DNA of 64,000 nt from Citrobacter sp. MGH106. GTDB taxonomy: Bacteria; Pseudomonadota; Gammaproteobacteria; Enterobacterales; Enterobacteriaceae. The position numbers and the translations under genes were made by a program. Positions 1 through 8,932 of the stretch are shown piece by piece (the stretch's first letter is position 1; every line of letters starts with the position of its first letter). The notes below the pieces were generated by a model, which did not search any database, was not told where the DNA came from, and worked only from the letters and a program-made list of their open reading frames with translations. The stretch spans positions 687,286 to 751,285 of the forward strand of contig NZ_KQ089823.1 in NCBI RefSeq assembly GCF_001037495.1, in the 5' to 3' direction.

Positions 1-1271
1 CTGGCTCTGTCGCCTGGTCCAAAGCGTTGGTAACGGTAGGCGTGTTGACTGCGGATGAACAACTCCAGTTGGAAGAGGCGCTGAACACTTTGCTGGAAGA
101 GGTTCGTGTGAATCCGCAGCAAATTCTTGAGAGCGATGCCGAAGACATTCATAGCTGGGTGGAAGGTAAGCTGATCGATAAAGTCGGTCAACTCGGTAAA
201 AAACTGCACACTGGTCGTAGCCGTAATGACCAGGTTGCGACCGATCTCAAACTGTGGTGCAAAGACACAGTGATTGAATTGCTTTCTGCGAACCGACAGT
301 TGCAAAGTGCGCTGGTGGTTACGGCGGAGAACAACCAGGACGCCGTAATGCCGGGTTACACTCACCTGCAGCGCGCGCAACCGGTGACGTTTGCTCATTG
401 GTGTCTGGCCTATGTAGAAATGCTGGCACGTGATGAGAGCCGCCTGCAGGATACGCTCAAGCGCCTGGACGTTAGCCCGTTAGGCTGCGGCGCGCTGGCT
501 GGCACCGCCTATGAAATCGATCGTGAGCAACTGGCCGACTGGCTGGGCTTTGCTTCGGCAACCCGTAACAGCCTGGACAGTGTGTCTGACCGCGACCACG
601 TGCTGGAGCTGCTCTCCGACGCCTCTATCGGTATGGTGCATCTGTCGCGCTTCGCCGAAGACCTGATTTTCTTTAATACCGGCGAAGCGGGCTTTGTTGA
701 GCTGTCCGATCGCGTGACGTCTGGTTCATCGCTGATGCCGCAGAAGAAAAACCCGGATGCGTTAGAGCTGATTCGTGGCAAGTGCGGTCGTGTACAGGGC
801 GCGCTGACCGGAATGATGATGACGCTGAAAGGACTGCCGCTGGCTTACAATAAAGATATGCAGGAAGACAAAGAAGGGCTGTTCGATGCTCTTGATACCT
901 GGCTGGACTGCATGCATATGGCTGCACTGGTGCTGGACGGTATTCAGGTGAAACGCCCACGCTGCCAGGAAGCGGCGCAGCAGGGCTATGCTAACGCCAC
1001 CGAACTGGCAGATTATCTGGTAGCGAAAGGAGTACCGTTCCGTGAAGCGCACCATATTGTGGGTGAAACGGTCGTAGAGGCGATTCGTCAGGGCAAACCG
1101 TTGGAAGCGTTGCCGCTTGCTGATTTACAGAAGTTCAGCAGCGTAATTAGCGATGATGTTTACCCGATTCTGTCGCTGCAGTCGTGTCTCGATAAACGTG
1201 CGGCAAAAGGTGGTGTTTCACCGCAGCAAGTCGCACAAGCGATTGACTACGCGAAGGCGCGTCTTGCGTAA
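1..1271 (+). CDS. argH: Argininosuccinate lyase, 3' part (5' end outside window)
   Basis: This enzyme splits argininosuccinate into arginine and fumarate, the last step of arginine synthesis, in the cytosol. The reading frame is open from base 3 (GSVAWSKAL...), so about 36 N-terminal residues lie upstream of the window; the TTG at 27 is an internal leucine codon, not the start. The fumarase/aspartase superfamily signature [12 protein letters not shown] is present at about 717-752, and the TGRSRNDQ substrate-binding stretch at about 211-234. The protein runs to the normal C-terminus ([13 protein letters not shown]). In E. coli it closes the argCBH operon and is followed directly by oxyR; here a sugar locus intervenes. 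Identification is by near-identity to E. coli ArgH. Confidence 0.98.
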   Translation, partial: GSVAWSKALVTVGVLTADEQLQLEEALNTLLEEVRVNPQQILESDAEDIHSWVEGKLIDKVGQLGKKLHTGRSRNDQVATDLKLWCKDTVIELLSANRQLQSALVVTAENNQDAVMPGYTHLQRAQPVTFAHWCLAYVEMLARDESRLQDTLKRLDVSPLGCGALAGTAYEIDREQLADWLGFASATRNSLDSVSDRDHVLELLSDASIGMVHLSRFAEDLIFFNTGEAGFVELSDRVTSGSSLMPQKKNPDALELIRGKCGRVQGALTGMMMTLKGLPLAYNKDMQEDKEGLFDALDTWLDCMHMAALVLDGIQVKRPRCQEAAQQGYANATELADYLVAKGVPFREAHHIVGETVVEAIRQGKPLEALPLADLQKFSSVISDDVYPILSLQSCLDKRAAKGGVSPQQVAQAIDYAKARLA

Positions 1272-1290
1272 CGGCATTGATCATTATAAG

Positions 1291-1314
1291 GCCTGGCGTG
1301 GTGCCAGGCTTTTT
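1291..1314 (+). terminator. Rho-independent terminator of argH
   Basis: A 7-bp perfect stem (GCCTGGC / GCCAGGC) with a 5-nt loop is followed by five T residues, 19 bases after the argH stop. It separates argH from the convergent epimerase gene. Confidence 0.88.
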
Positions 1315-1331
1315 GTCAAAAGACCTATTTT

Positions 1332-2024
1332 TTACTGACCATAATAAGCATTATCACCGTGCTTTCTTAAAAAGTGTTTATCCAGTAACGTTTTTTGCAT
1401 GGCAGTCAAATGGGGTTGCAGTTGCTGTGTGAACAAATTCATATAGGCAATTTCTTCAAGCACGACAGCGTTATGAACCGCGTTGGCAGGATCAGTTCCC
1501 CAGGTAAAAGGACCATGACTGTTAACCAACACTGCCGGGATATGGTCGGGAGATATTCCACGTTGTTTAAATGTTTCAATGATTACCTTGCCGGTATCAT
1601 GTTCATAATGCCCATTAATCTCGTCATCAAGCATCGTTCGTGTACAGGGAATCGCACCGTAGAAATAATCCGCATGCGTTGTTCCCAGCGGCATTAAGTC
1701 TTTTCCTGCTTGTGACCAAATGGTGGCATGACGGGAATGGGTATGAACGATCCCACCGATATTTGGAAAGGCGTGATACAGAGCCAGGTGTGTGTCGGTA
1801 TCAGATGAAGGTTTTTTATTCCCCTCAACAACCTTCCCGCTTTGTATGTCGACAACAACCATATCATCCAGGCTCATGCTGTCATATTCGACACCAGAAG
1901 GTTTAATGACCATTATGCCTTTTTCACGATCAATGCCGCTGACGTTGCCCCATGTAAACGTCACCAGATGATGGGCTGGCAAGGATAAATTAGCGTTAAA
2001 TACTTTTTCCTTCAGTGTATCCAT
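1332..2024 (-). CDS. L-ribulose-5-phosphate 4-epimerase, AraD/UlaF/SgbE family
   Basis: The 230-residue protein is a class II aldolase-fold epimerase very close to E. coli AraD (231 aa) and its paralogues UlaF and SgbE, which interconvert L-ribulose 5-phosphate and D-xylulose 5-phosphate. The zinc ligands are visible as H94 and H96 (motif HTHSRH) and H170 (NSHGPF); D75, D119 and Y228 match the catalytic positions of AraD shifted by one. The start has a clear GGAG about 9 bases upstream on the minus strand. It is divergent from the DeoR-type regulator and the transporter/kinase operon, sharing the control region 2025-2454, and supplies the last step of the predicted L-xylulose-type pathway. 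Which paralogue it is cannot be decided from sequence alone, so no symbol is given. Confidence 0.92.
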   Translation of the reverse strand: MDTLKEKVFNANLSLPAHHLVTFTWGNVSGIDREKGIMVIKPSGVEYDSMSLDDMVVVDIQSGKVVEGNKKPSSDTDTHLALYHAFPNIGGIVHTHSRHATIWSQAGKDLMPLGTTHADYFYGAIPCTRTMLDDEINGHYEHDTGKVIIETFKQRGISPDHIPAVLVNSHGPFTWGTDPANAVHNAVVLEEIAYMNLFTQQLQPHLTAMQKTLLDKHFLRKHGDNAYYGQ

Positions 2025-2172
2025 TTTTGACTCCAGAAATATTATTTAGCTTTATAAAAATGAGTTCTTTAATTTTGCTGGGAAATCATGTTGCTATTTA
2101 AATTACGCCGAATACATAAGATGTAAAATACAAGCAGACGATACTTATGTATAAAGCGGCTCAAACGGTCAA

Positions 2173-2228
2173 ATTCGGAAGTATTCGGGCGTATTTTTCT
2201 ATTTTATTGATGCCCGTATATGCCCGTT
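2173..2228. promoter_or_regulatory. Putative operator: paired repeats at 10-bp spacing
   Basis: ATTCGG occurs at 2173 and again at 2183, and TGCCCGT at 2211 and again at 2221. Each pair is spaced exactly one helical turn, and the two pairs face each other. Further related words occur at 2106-2113 and, between the regulator and binding-protein genes, at 3302-3307 (TGCCCG). DeoR-family repressors often bind short tandem repeats, so the divergently adjacent regulator is the natural candidate ligand. This is inference from pattern only. Confidence 0.45.
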
Positions 2229-2272
2229 TAGTCGTTATGCTGTGATAGTTAAATAAGAAAAGAGATTAATTC

Positions 2273-2288
2273 TGTGATGAAAATCTCA
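2273..2288. promoter_or_regulatory. Putative CRP-cAMP site
   Basis: TGTGA, six bases, then TCTCA matches the CRP consensus TGTGA-N6-TCACA at 9 of 10 conserved positions. A CRP site is expected upstream of a carbon-source operon. Confidence 0.5.
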
Positions 2289-2454
2289 CTATCGTGTTAT
2301 AGAATTCATTTATTACATCAATAAACTTAGCTTAGATCACACTGTTAATTGTGTATTATTTCTGTAAAGCAATTCTTGATACCAATCACTTTAAGTTAAG
2401 GCAAAAAGATTAATTATGTAGACACAGTGAATTTTGTCTTGGTGGGCTGAAATT

Positions 2455-3267
2455 ATGTTGCAGGCAGAACGTTATAAAATAATTTGCGCACACGTTCAAC
2501 AAATGGGCGCTGTGCGTGTAACGGAACTGTCGAAATTATGCCAGGTATCCCAGGAAACTATTCGAAGAGATTTGACAAAACTTGAACAAAAAAAGAAACT
2601 CACCCGCAGCTTTGGCGGCGCCGTATCTTTGGATGCTCCTGATTTAATATCTACGGCTATAACAGAAGATAAAACCTGGCAAACAAATAGCGTGGATCGC
2701 GCAGAGTCATTTCGCAAGCGTACTGAAGCACATCCCGATGTTAAAGCCAAAATAACCAAGGCGGCGTTGCAGTTTATTCGCTCTGGCGATTGTATTTTGA
2801 TGGATAACAGTAGCACCTGTTGGTTTCTTGCCCGGCAGATTCCGGATATTGATATTACGGTTGTGACGAATTCGTTACGGATTATCCAGGCATTAGCGTG
2901 CCGGGATAAAGTTCGCATTATTGGTATCGGCGGAGAGTATTCAGAGCGTCATGATGACTTTCATGGACCAGTAGCAGAGAGTGCGATCAGGAATTTCCAG
3001 ATTAATAGCTTTTTCTTTTCATGTCAGGGGCTGAATTTGGAGAATGGAGTTAGAGATGGCAGCGAAATAAATGCCAGATTAAAACAGGTGATGCTTCAGG
3101 TCTCTGCTCAAAAAATATTAATGGTAGACTCCAGTAAGTTTGAGCAGTATGCATTCAGTAAAATTTGTATGTTAGATGAAATTGACGTCATGGTTACTAA
3201 TAATTGTATTGACGAACGTTATCGTAGCCTTTACCCGCAATTAAATGTAGTAGAAGTCGATAAGTAA
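2455..3267 (+). CDS. DeoR-family transcriptional regulator of the sugar locus
   Basis: A 270-residue regulator from the ATG at 2455, chosen over the upstream in-frame TTG at 2434 because family members begin a few residues before the helix-turn-helix (here QAERYKIICAHV). Residues about 5-55 form the DeoR winged HTH, with recognition helix VSQETIRRDLTKLE and the following wing RSFGGAV. The C-terminal part is the DeoR sugar-phosphate sensor domain, with the typical DSSKF motif near residue 227. Such proteins usually repress catabolic operons and release DNA on binding a phosphorylated sugar. It lies just upstream of the transporter genes on the same strand and divergent from the 4-epimerase, so it most likely controls both. 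The effector is unknown, probably a pentulose phosphate of the pathway. Confidence 0.88.
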   Translation: MLQAERYKIICAHVQQMGAVRVTELSKLCQVSQETIRRDLTKLEQKKKLTRSFGGAVSLDAPDLISTAITEDKTWQTNSVDRAESFRKRTEAHPDVKAKITKAALQFIRSGDCILMDNSSTCWFLARQIPDIDITVVTNSLRIIQALACRDKVRIIGIGGEYSERHDDFHGPVAESAIRNFQINSFFFSCQGLNLENGVRDGSEINARLKQVMLQVSAQKILMVDSSKFEQYAFSKICMLDEIDVMVTNNCIDERYRSLYPQLNVVEVDK

Positions 3268-3412
3268 TAGATGTTAGTCGTTAACTAAATAATTAAGGCT
3301 GTGCCCGATTATTTAGCCAATACCAGAGGAAAGTTGAAATAAATAAAAAGTCAGGCTGATATTTTTATCGGGATTTCCTGACATATGAAGAATATTTCTT
3401 AAGGAATTTACG

Positions 3413-4417
3413 ATGAAAAAATTAATCTTACCCTGTCTGATTACTGCAGCTTTGTCATCATCTGTTGTATGGGCAGAACAACCTGCAGCAGCGCAAAAAG
3501 CGAATAAACCTTTTACGATGGGCGTCGTGGTAAAAGTTGGTGGTATTCCATGGTTTAACGTGATGGAACAAGGCATTAAGGAAGAAGGTAAAGCATTAGG
3601 TGTAGATGCCTGGCAAGTAGGACCGACAACTGCGGATCCCGCCGAGCAAGTGCGAGCTATTGAAGATTTAATCGCCAAGAAAGTTGATGTGATTGGCGTT
3701 GTTCCAAATGATGCGAAAGTTCTGGAACCGGTGTTAAAGCGCGCCCAGGAGGCTGGTATTAAAGTCATTACTCATGAGTCACCGAACCAGGCCAATGCTG
3801 ACTGGGACTTTGAGTTGCTTAACACCCAAACGATGGGCGCCAATCACATGAAAGACATGGCGAAATGCATGGGTGAAGAAGGGAAGTACGCAATGTTTGT
3901 AGGCAGTCTGACGGTTCCATTGGTGAATGACTGGGCTGATGCCGCCATTGCTTATCAAAAAGAACATTATCCTAAAATGACGCTCGTTGAGGATCGCTTT
4001 GGTGTAGCGGAGTCTGTAGATGACTCTATGCGTACAGCCAATGATCTGATGTCTAAATACAAAGATCTGAAAGGCATCATGTCTTTTGGTTCGCAGGGAC
4101 CAATCGGTGCAGGCCGTGCTATTGATAAACGTAAGAAAAATGATGCAATTTGCGTATTTGGTACGTTCACCCCAGGCCAGGGCATTAAGTTGCTGGAAAA
4201 AGGTGCTATCGATGGCGGCTACATTTCTAACCCGATGACTGCAGGTAAAGTGTTTGTTCAGGTCGCCACGGCGATGATGAACGGTGAGCCAATTAAGGAT
4301 GGTGTAAAAATCGGTGATATGGGAGAAATTAAAGTTCAGAACAACACCATTCTCAGCGATAACCCTGAAAAACTCGATCTGGAAAATACGCAACGTTTAG
4401 TGAAGTTAGGTTTGTAA
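3413..4417 (+). CDS. Periplasmic sugar-binding protein of ABC importer (RbsB/LsrB-like)
   Basis: The 334-residue protein has a Sec signal peptide (KK at residues 2-3, hydrophobic core, likely cleavage after VWA at about residue 22). The rest is a Peripla_BP_4 type ribose/galactose/AI-2 binding fold: FTMGVVVKVGGIPWFNVMEQG at the start of lobe 1, DPAEQVRAIEDLIAKKVDVI, and VIGVVPNDAKVLEPVLKRA are typical. It captures the sugar in the periplasm and delivers it to the two permeases encoded downstream. The RBS AAGGAATT precedes the ATG. It is the first transporter gene, 145 bases after the regulator, and is separated from the ATPase gene by a perfect hairpin, a common arrangement that gives more binding protein than membrane subunits. 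The ligand cannot be read from sequence; the neighbours suggest a pentulose or pentose. Confidence 0.9.
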   Translation: MKKLILPCLITAALSSSVVWAEQPAAAQKANKPFTMGVVVKVGGIPWFNVMEQGIKEEGKALGVDAWQVGPTTADPAEQVRAIEDLIAKKVDVIGVVPNDAKVLEPVLKRAQEAGIKVITHESPNQANADWDFELLNTQTMGANHMKDMAKCMGEEGKYAMFVGSLTVPLVNDWADAAIAYQKEHYPKMTLVEDRFGVAESVDDSMRTANDLMSKYKDLKGIMSFGSQGPIGAGRAIDKRKKNDAICVFGTFTPGQGIKLLEKGAIDGGYISNPMTAGKVFVQVATAMMNGEPIKDGVKIGDMGEIKVQNNTILSDNPEKLDLENTQRLVKLGL

Positions 4418-4432
4418 TTTTAGTTTGCATCA

Positions 4433-4452
4433 CCGGGCCTAAACTGGCCCGG
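4433..4452 (+). other. Intergenic hairpin after the binding-protein gene
   Basis: A perfect 7-bp GC inverted repeat (CCGGGCC / GGCCCGG) with a 6-nt loop lies between the binding-protein and ATPase genes. There is no T-run, so it is more likely an mRNA-stabilising or partial-attenuation structure than a full terminator. Confidence 0.75.
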
Positions 4453-4478
4453 AAATCCTTTGGTCGTTTAGGAACAGT

Positions 4479-5996
4479 ATGATGCCTCATATTACAGAGA
4501 AAAATACAGGTGAACCGTTAGTGACGTTAAAATCGTTAACTAAAAGCTTCGGCGGTCATCGGGCATTAAAAAATATTGATCTCACTCTAAATAAAGGTGA
4601 AGTCCACTGTCTTGCTGGTGCAAATGGTTGTGGTAAAAGTACATTAATAAAAACGCTGAGTGGTGTGTATATCCCGGATACGGGTAGCGAAATTATTATT
4701 GATAATAGATCCTGGTCCAGACTTTCACCAGATAGAGCTCGCGAGTTAGGTATCCAGGTTATTTATCAGGATCTCTCATTATTTCCTAATTTGACGGTGG
4801 CAGAAAACATAGCCTTTGAATATAACCTTAAGGGGTATTTTAGGTGGCACAAAAAAGCACATCTGAAAGCGGTATCAGAGAAGATTATACAGGAATTAAA
4901 TTTTAACCTCGATGTTGACGCATTGGTTCAGCATTTGCCTATTGCGCAGCGCCAGCAGGTTGCCATTTGTCGTGCTCTGGTCGCAGAAGCCCGACTGGTG
5001 ATAATGGACGAACCAACGGCTTCACTTACTCGTACCGAAGTTAACCAACTACTACGTACGGTAAATTATCTCCGTCATAAAAATATCACTGTAGTTTTTG
5101 TTAGCCACCGCTTGGATGAGGTCAAAGAGATTTCCGACCGTATCACGGTTATTCGCGATGGTGAAATTATAGGTACCTGGGCAGCTGAACAGTTGTCTCC
5201 GGGACGCATCACAGAACTGATGACCGGCAGGACCATTGTTCACCAGAAAAAATTACCGAATAGTGTTGAAGGCAAAGTTGTCCTTGAGCTGAAAAAGTTG
5301 AGCAGGAAAGGACAATTTGAAGATATTTCCCTGAAACTTCATCAGGGTGAGGTTCTGGGATTGTGCGGTTTGTTAGGTTCGGGACGAACAGAGCTGGCGT
5401 TGAGCCTATTTGGTATTACTCATCCAGATAGCGGAGATATCTATCTGGAGGGTAAAAAAGTTGTGATTAAAGATAATACCCAGGCAGCGAAATTAGGTAT
5501 TGCCTATGTCTCTGAAGATCGTCTTACATTGGGAGCGGTTTTATCCCAGTCAGTCAGTGACAATATGGTACTTTCGATTCTTAACCGGTTAAAAACACCA
5601 TGGCAATTTATTGATGAAAAACGCCAGGACGCCTTGGTTAAAGAATGGATTCAGGATCTGGATATTAAAGTCACCAATCCTGATAACCCACTTTCAACAC
5701 TTTCTGGTGGTAATCAACAAAAAGTGGTGCTGGCGAAATGGATTTTAACGCGTCCAAAAGTACTTATTCTTGATGCCCCTACAGTTGGTGTTGATATAGG
5801 AGCGAAAGACAGTATTTATCAGCTTATTCACCGGCTTTCCGGTGTAGGTATTTCAGTCTTGCTGATTACTGATGAAGCGCCAGAAGCGTATTACAACTGC
5901 GATCGTATTTTTCATATGCGGCGTGGGAAGATTATTAACGAACTGCAGCCTTCTCTCTATACCGAACAACAGCTAGCGGAGGTGATTAATGGCTAG
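4479..5996 (+). CDS. Sugar ABC importer, duplicated ATPase subunit (RbsA/MglA-like)
   Basis: The 505-residue protein holds two ABC ATPase domains, the usual length and layout of the RbsA/XylG/MglA family (CUT2 importers). Domain 1 has a canonical Walker A (GANGCGKST, residues 47-55) and Walker B (LVIMDEPTAS) but a degenerate signature (LPIAQRQQ). Domain 2 has a degenerate P-loop (GLLGSGRTE) and the Walker B glutamate replaced by alanine (LILDAPTVG) but a canonical LSGGN signature. One composite ATP site should therefore be competent and one silent. It energises uptake at the inner membrane with the two permeases. Its 3' end overlaps the first permease gene by 8 bases (ATGGCTAG), indicating translational coupling. 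The RBS AGGAACAG precedes the first ATG; the second ATG (4482) is also possible. Confidence 0.93.
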   Translation: MMPHITEKNTGEPLVTLKSLTKSFGGHRALKNIDLTLNKGEVHCLAGANGCGKSTLIKTLSGVYIPDTGSEIIIDNRSWSRLSPDRARELGIQVIYQDLSLFPNLTVAENIAFEYNLKGYFRWHKKAHLKAVSEKIIQELNFNLDVDALVQHLPIAQRQQVAICRALVAEARLVIMDEPTASLTRTEVNQLLRTVNYLRHKNITVVFVSHRLDEVKEISDRITVIRDGEIIGTWAAEQLSPGRITELMTGRTIVHQKKLPNSVEGKVVLELKKLSRKGQFEDISLKLHQGEVLGLCGLLGSGRTELALSLFGITHPDSGDIYLEGKKVVIKDNTQAAKLGIAYVSEDRLTLGAVLSQSVSDNMVLSILNRLKTPWQFIDEKRQDALVKEWIQDLDIKVTNPDNPLSTLSGGNQQKVVLAKWILTRPKVLILDAPTVGVDIGAKDSIYQLIHRLSGVGISVLLITDEAPEAYYNCDRIFHMRRGKIINELQPSLYTEQQLAEVING

Positions 5997-6981
5997 TTTA
6001 TTGCACCTGCGGTTTCCACGTTCAGTCGAAGGATGGCTGGGATGGGTTATCGCCCTGATGCTGGTACTGTTTTCTCTTATGAATGATCAATTTCTGTCAA
6101 TTCAAAACCTGCTGGATCTGACAGAAAGCTATGCCGTTACAGGGATCTTTGCCCTCGGGCTATTTGTTGTGCTGGTGACAGGAGGAATTGATATTTCATT
6201 CGCTGCTGTAGCCTCAGTTGTTCAGTATGTGGTGGCGTCATTACTGCTTAACGAAACAATAGCCAATCCACTGCTATGTCTCGGGGTTGCTATTTCTCTG
6301 GGTGTTTTGTTTGGCCTGATCAATGCGATCCTCATTTATTACCTCAATGTAGTTTCCATCATTATCACCATCAGTATGCAGTCGTTGTTATTCGGCATGT
6401 TGATGTGGCTGACTAATGGTCACAGCATCTATGACTTACCTGACTGGTGGATAACGCAACGTTCCCTTTTTAGCTTCGAATTTGAAGGGGAGGTTTATCA
6501 GGTTGGATTGCCTCTGGTAGTGATGCTGGGCATGGCCTGTTTTACATGGATTGTAATGACGAAAACCCATATTGGACGTCAGCTTTATGCTGTGGGCGGC
6601 AGTACAGAGTCGGCGCGGCGTATTGGTATCCGGGTTTCACTGATTTATTTGTTCGCCTACGGCTATCTTGGCGCGGCGGCGGCGATCGGCGGAATGCTGC
6701 AGGCTTACCGCATGAGCGAGGTTGTTCCCAATGCGTTGGTTGGCGGTGAATTGGATGTTCTGGCCGCTGCTGTACTGGGAGGTGCTAGCTTATCCGGAGG
6801 TCGTGGTTCGGTGATCGGTACGCTTATGGGGGTCTTCCTCATCGGCATACTCAAAAATGGTCTCAACTTGATTGGCGTGTCCAGCTACTTCGTCAATATC
6901 GTCATCGGTGTGGTGATTGTTTCGGCTATCTGCGTCACCCATTACAAAAAGCGTAAAGAAACGGACGTTGGATTTGTCTGA
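5989..6981 (+). CDS. Sugar ABC importer permease 1 (RbsC-like)
   Basis: The 330-residue, very hydrophobic protein is a BPD_transp_2 permease of the RbsC/AraH/XylH type. Conserved landmarks are LVTGGIDISFAAVASV in an early membrane segment, the EAA-like loop near TKTHIGRQLYAVGGSTESARRIGI, and DVLAAAVLGGASLSGGRGSVIGT near the end. It forms half of the inner-membrane channel and pairs with the second permease. It overlaps the ATPase gene by 8 bases and ends 13 bases before the next permease start, so these genes are one transcription unit. Two different permeases, as in AI-2 (LsrC/LsrD) and YtfT/YjfF systems, contrast with the single permease of ribose or xylose systems. Confidence 0.92.
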   Translation: MASLLHLRFPRSVEGWLGWVIALMLVLFSLMNDQFLSIQNLLDLTESYAVTGIFALGLFVVLVTGGIDISFAAVASVVQYVVASLLLNETIANPLLCLGVAISLGVLFGLINAILIYYLNVVSIIITISMQSLLFGMLMWLTNGHSIYDLPDWWITQRSLFSFEFEGEVYQVGLPLVVMLGMACFTWIVMTKTHIGRQLYAVGGSTESARRIGIRVSLIYLFAYGYLGAAAAIGGMLQAYRMSEVVPNALVGGELDVLAAAVLGGASLSGGRGSVIGTLMGVFLIGILKNGLNLIGVSSYFVNIVIGVVIVSAICVTHYKKRKETDVGFV

Positions 6982-6994
6982 CAGGGGGCGTGAA

Positions 6995-8041
6995 ATGAAA
7001 AAAAAGGCATTTTTACCAATTGATGGCACCAGCTCCGGCTTACTGGCGATATGTTTCTTTGCAGTAGTGGCTTTTAGCCTGGCGATGCCCGGACGTTTTT
7101 TTACCGATAATACTTTTCTGAGTATTGCCTTCCAGCTACCCGAGTTGGGATTGCTCACTTTCGCGATGTTTGTGCCAATGCTGAGCGGTGGGCTGAATCT
7201 GGCGATTATTGGTACCGCTAATCTAACCAGCCTGTTTATGGCCTGGCTGTTGATCCAATTCGTACCTGCTGATGCTTCTACCAGTATGCAGTTAGGGTGG
7301 TTATTTTTGGCGATAGTGGGAGCGATGATGATCGCTGTCGCGATTGGCGCTGTGACAGGAATGATCATCTCTCGTGTTGGCGCACACCCAATTTTGGTAA
7401 CACTGGGCAGTATGACGATTATCAGTGGTATTGGTATTTATCTCACTAAAGGCGCTGCCTTAAGTGGTATGCCACCGATAGTCCGTAGCATTGGGTCAGA
7501 GGTCATTTATGGGATGCCGGTTCCGATGGTGATTTTTATCATTACGACTCTCGGGCTGGCACTATTCCTTGGAAAAACGCGCACTGGAAAAGTCATCTAT
7601 ATGTGCGGCAGCAATATTAATGCAACCTGGTTTAGCGGCATTCGCACCGAGCGCGTGCTGATTGCTATTTATGCTATCTCCAGTCTGTTATGCGTCCTGG
7701 CGGGGCTGATTATGCTTGCTCGCTTCAATTCCGCTCGTATGGGATATGGCGATTCTTATCTTCTGCTCACAGTACTGGCCATTGTTTTGGGCGGCACCGA
7801 TCCGTTCGGTGGGGTAGGCAAAGTTGCTCATGTATTTTGCGCACTATTGGTGCTCCAGGTTATCGCTACCGGGCTTAGCCTGCTAGGTCTTAGCCTGCAT
7901 TTTAATCTGGCTGTATGGGGGATTACATTGATTGCCGCACTGGCATTTAAGTTCTTCAAACAAAAATGGCAGGCACGGCGCGCCATGAATAACAGTCGGA
8001 AAGCGTTTCAACAACAATTGGCAACTCGTGAGGGAAGATAA
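6995..8041 (+). CDS. Sugar ABC importer permease 2 (RbsC-like)
   Basis: The 348-residue membrane protein is a second BPD_transp_2 permease. The ATG at 6995 is preferred over the upstream in-frame start at 6917, which lies inside the previous gene; 6995 has the strong ribosome site AGGGGG just upstream and begins MKKKAFLPIDG followed by the first membrane segment. Motifs include LSGGLNLAIIG, GKVIYMCGSNINATWFSGI (loop contacting the ATPase) and LLTVLAIVLGGTDPFGGVGK. It should pair with permease 1 to make a heterodimeric channel. Its stop overlaps the ATG of the 3-epimerase gene by one base (TAATG). Confidence 0.92.
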   Translation: MKKKAFLPIDGTSSGLLAICFFAVVAFSLAMPGRFFTDNTFLSIAFQLPELGLLTFAMFVPMLSGGLNLAIIGTANLTSLFMAWLLIQFVPADASTSMQLGWLFLAIVGAMMIAVAIGAVTGMIISRVGAHPILVTLGSMTIISGIGIYLTKGAALSGMPPIVRSIGSEVIYGMPVPMVIFIITTLGLALFLGKTRTGKVIYMCGSNINATWFSGIRTERVLIAIYAISSLLCVLAGLIMLARFNSARMGYGDSYLLLTVLAIVLGGTDPFGGVGKVAHVFCALLVLQVIATGLSLLGLSLHFNLAVWGITLIAALAFKFFKQKWQARRAMNNSRKAFQQQLATREGR

Positions 8042-8922
8042 TGCGTAGCCACCCGTTAGGTATTTATGAAAAGGCGCTCCCCAGGAACACCAGTTGGGTC
8101 GAGAAGCTTGCACTGGCTAAATCATGCGGCTTTGATTTTGTTGAAATGTCGGTGGATGAGAGTGAGGACCGGCTGGCTCGCCTGGACTGGTCCCTTGCGG
8201 ATCGTATGGAAATTATCAGCGCCATTCAGAAGACAGGGGTACGTATTCCAACATTGTGCCTCTCTGCCCATCGACGCTTTCCGTTTGGCAGTCGCGATAG
8301 TGATACTCGACAGCAAGCGCGAATTATTATGCAAAAAGCGCTACGACTGGCGCAGGATCTGGGGATTAGAACCATCCAGCTTGCCGGTTATGACGTTTAT
8401 TATGAGCCGCAAAATGATGAAACTATTGCCTGGTTTGAAGATGCGATGGCTTGGGCGGCGGAACAAGCTGCGGCTGCACAGGTTATGTGCGCTGTGGAAA
8501 TTATGGATACACCTTTTATTAACTCCATCAGTAAATGGAAATTGCTGGATGCCAAAATTAACTCTCCATGGTTTGCCGTTTATCCTGATGTCGGCAATCT
8601 AACTGCATGGGGCAACGAGTTGGAGAGTGAACTGGCAAAAGGTATTGATCGGATTGCCGCAATCCATCTTAAAGACACATTTCCAGTGACACCGGATTCC
8701 CCAGGGCAGTTCCGCGATGTTCCCTTTGGTGAAGGTTGCGTAGATTTTATCAAATTATTCAAAATATTACGCCAACTTAACTATCGGGGAACCTTCTTGA
8801 TAGAAATGTGGACGGAAAAATCTGCAGAGCCATTACTGGAAATTATTCACGCACGCCAGTGGATAGAGAGCAAGATGCAGGCGGCTGGATGGTATGACGA
8901 GCGGTCGCTTATCGCCGGATAA
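8041..8922 (+). CDS. L-ribulose/L-xylulose-5-phosphate 3-epimerase, UlaE/SgbU family
   Basis: The 293-residue protein is a TIM-barrel (xylose isomerase-like) epimerase strongly similar to E. coli UlaE; shared stretches include PLGIYEKALP, GFDFVEMSVDE, CLSAHRRFP and QLAGYDVYY. UlaE and SgbU convert L-xylulose 5-phosphate to L-ribulose 5-phosphate. The metal and catalytic residues known in UlaE (two Glu, Asp, His) correspond to E153 (VEIMD), D183 (YPDVGN), H209 (IHLKDT) and E255 (IEMWTE), all present. It is translationally coupled to permease 2 (TAATG) and followed 10 bases later by the kinase gene. It performs the middle epimerisation of the predicted pathway; the divergent AraD/UlaF homologue takes the product onward to D-xylulose 5-phosphate. 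Confidence 0.92.
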   Translation: MRSHPLGIYEKALPRNTSWVEKLALAKSCGFDFVEMSVDESEDRLARLDWSLADRMEIISAIQKTGVRIPTLCLSAHRRFPFGSRDSDTRQQARIIMQKALRLAQDLGIRTIQLAGYDVYYEPQNDETIAWFEDAMAWAAEQAAAAQVMCAVEIMDTPFINSISKWKLLDAKINSPWFAVYPDVGNLTAWGNELESELAKGIDRIAAIHLKDTFPVTPDSPGQFRDVPFGEGCVDFIKLFKILRQLNYRGTFLIEMWTEKSAEPLLEIIHARQWIESKMQAAGWYDERSLIAG

Positions 8923-8932
8923 GGAGAATACG

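Larger units (their letters stand above)
2025..2454. promoter_or_regulatory. Divergent control region of the sugar locus
   Basis: This AT-rich stretch lies between the 4-epimerase gene and the regulator. It contains a CRP-like site (2273-2288), two pairs of 10-bp-spaced short repeats (2173-2189 and 2211-2228), and an isolated inverted copy of the same word at 2106-2113 (CGCCGAAT, reverse complement ATTCGGCG). I did not find an unambiguous -35/-10 pair. The stretch probably carries the divergent promoters of the locus. Confidence 0.6.

Noticed and set aside
2326..2341. Second CRP-like site near TCACA at 2337
   Set aside because: The other half (CTTAG) matches the consensus at one of five positions.
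3350..3382. Inverted repeat GTCAGG / CCTGAC upstream of the binding-protein gene
   Set aside because: Only 6 bp with a 21-base gap; too weak to call an operator or attenuator.
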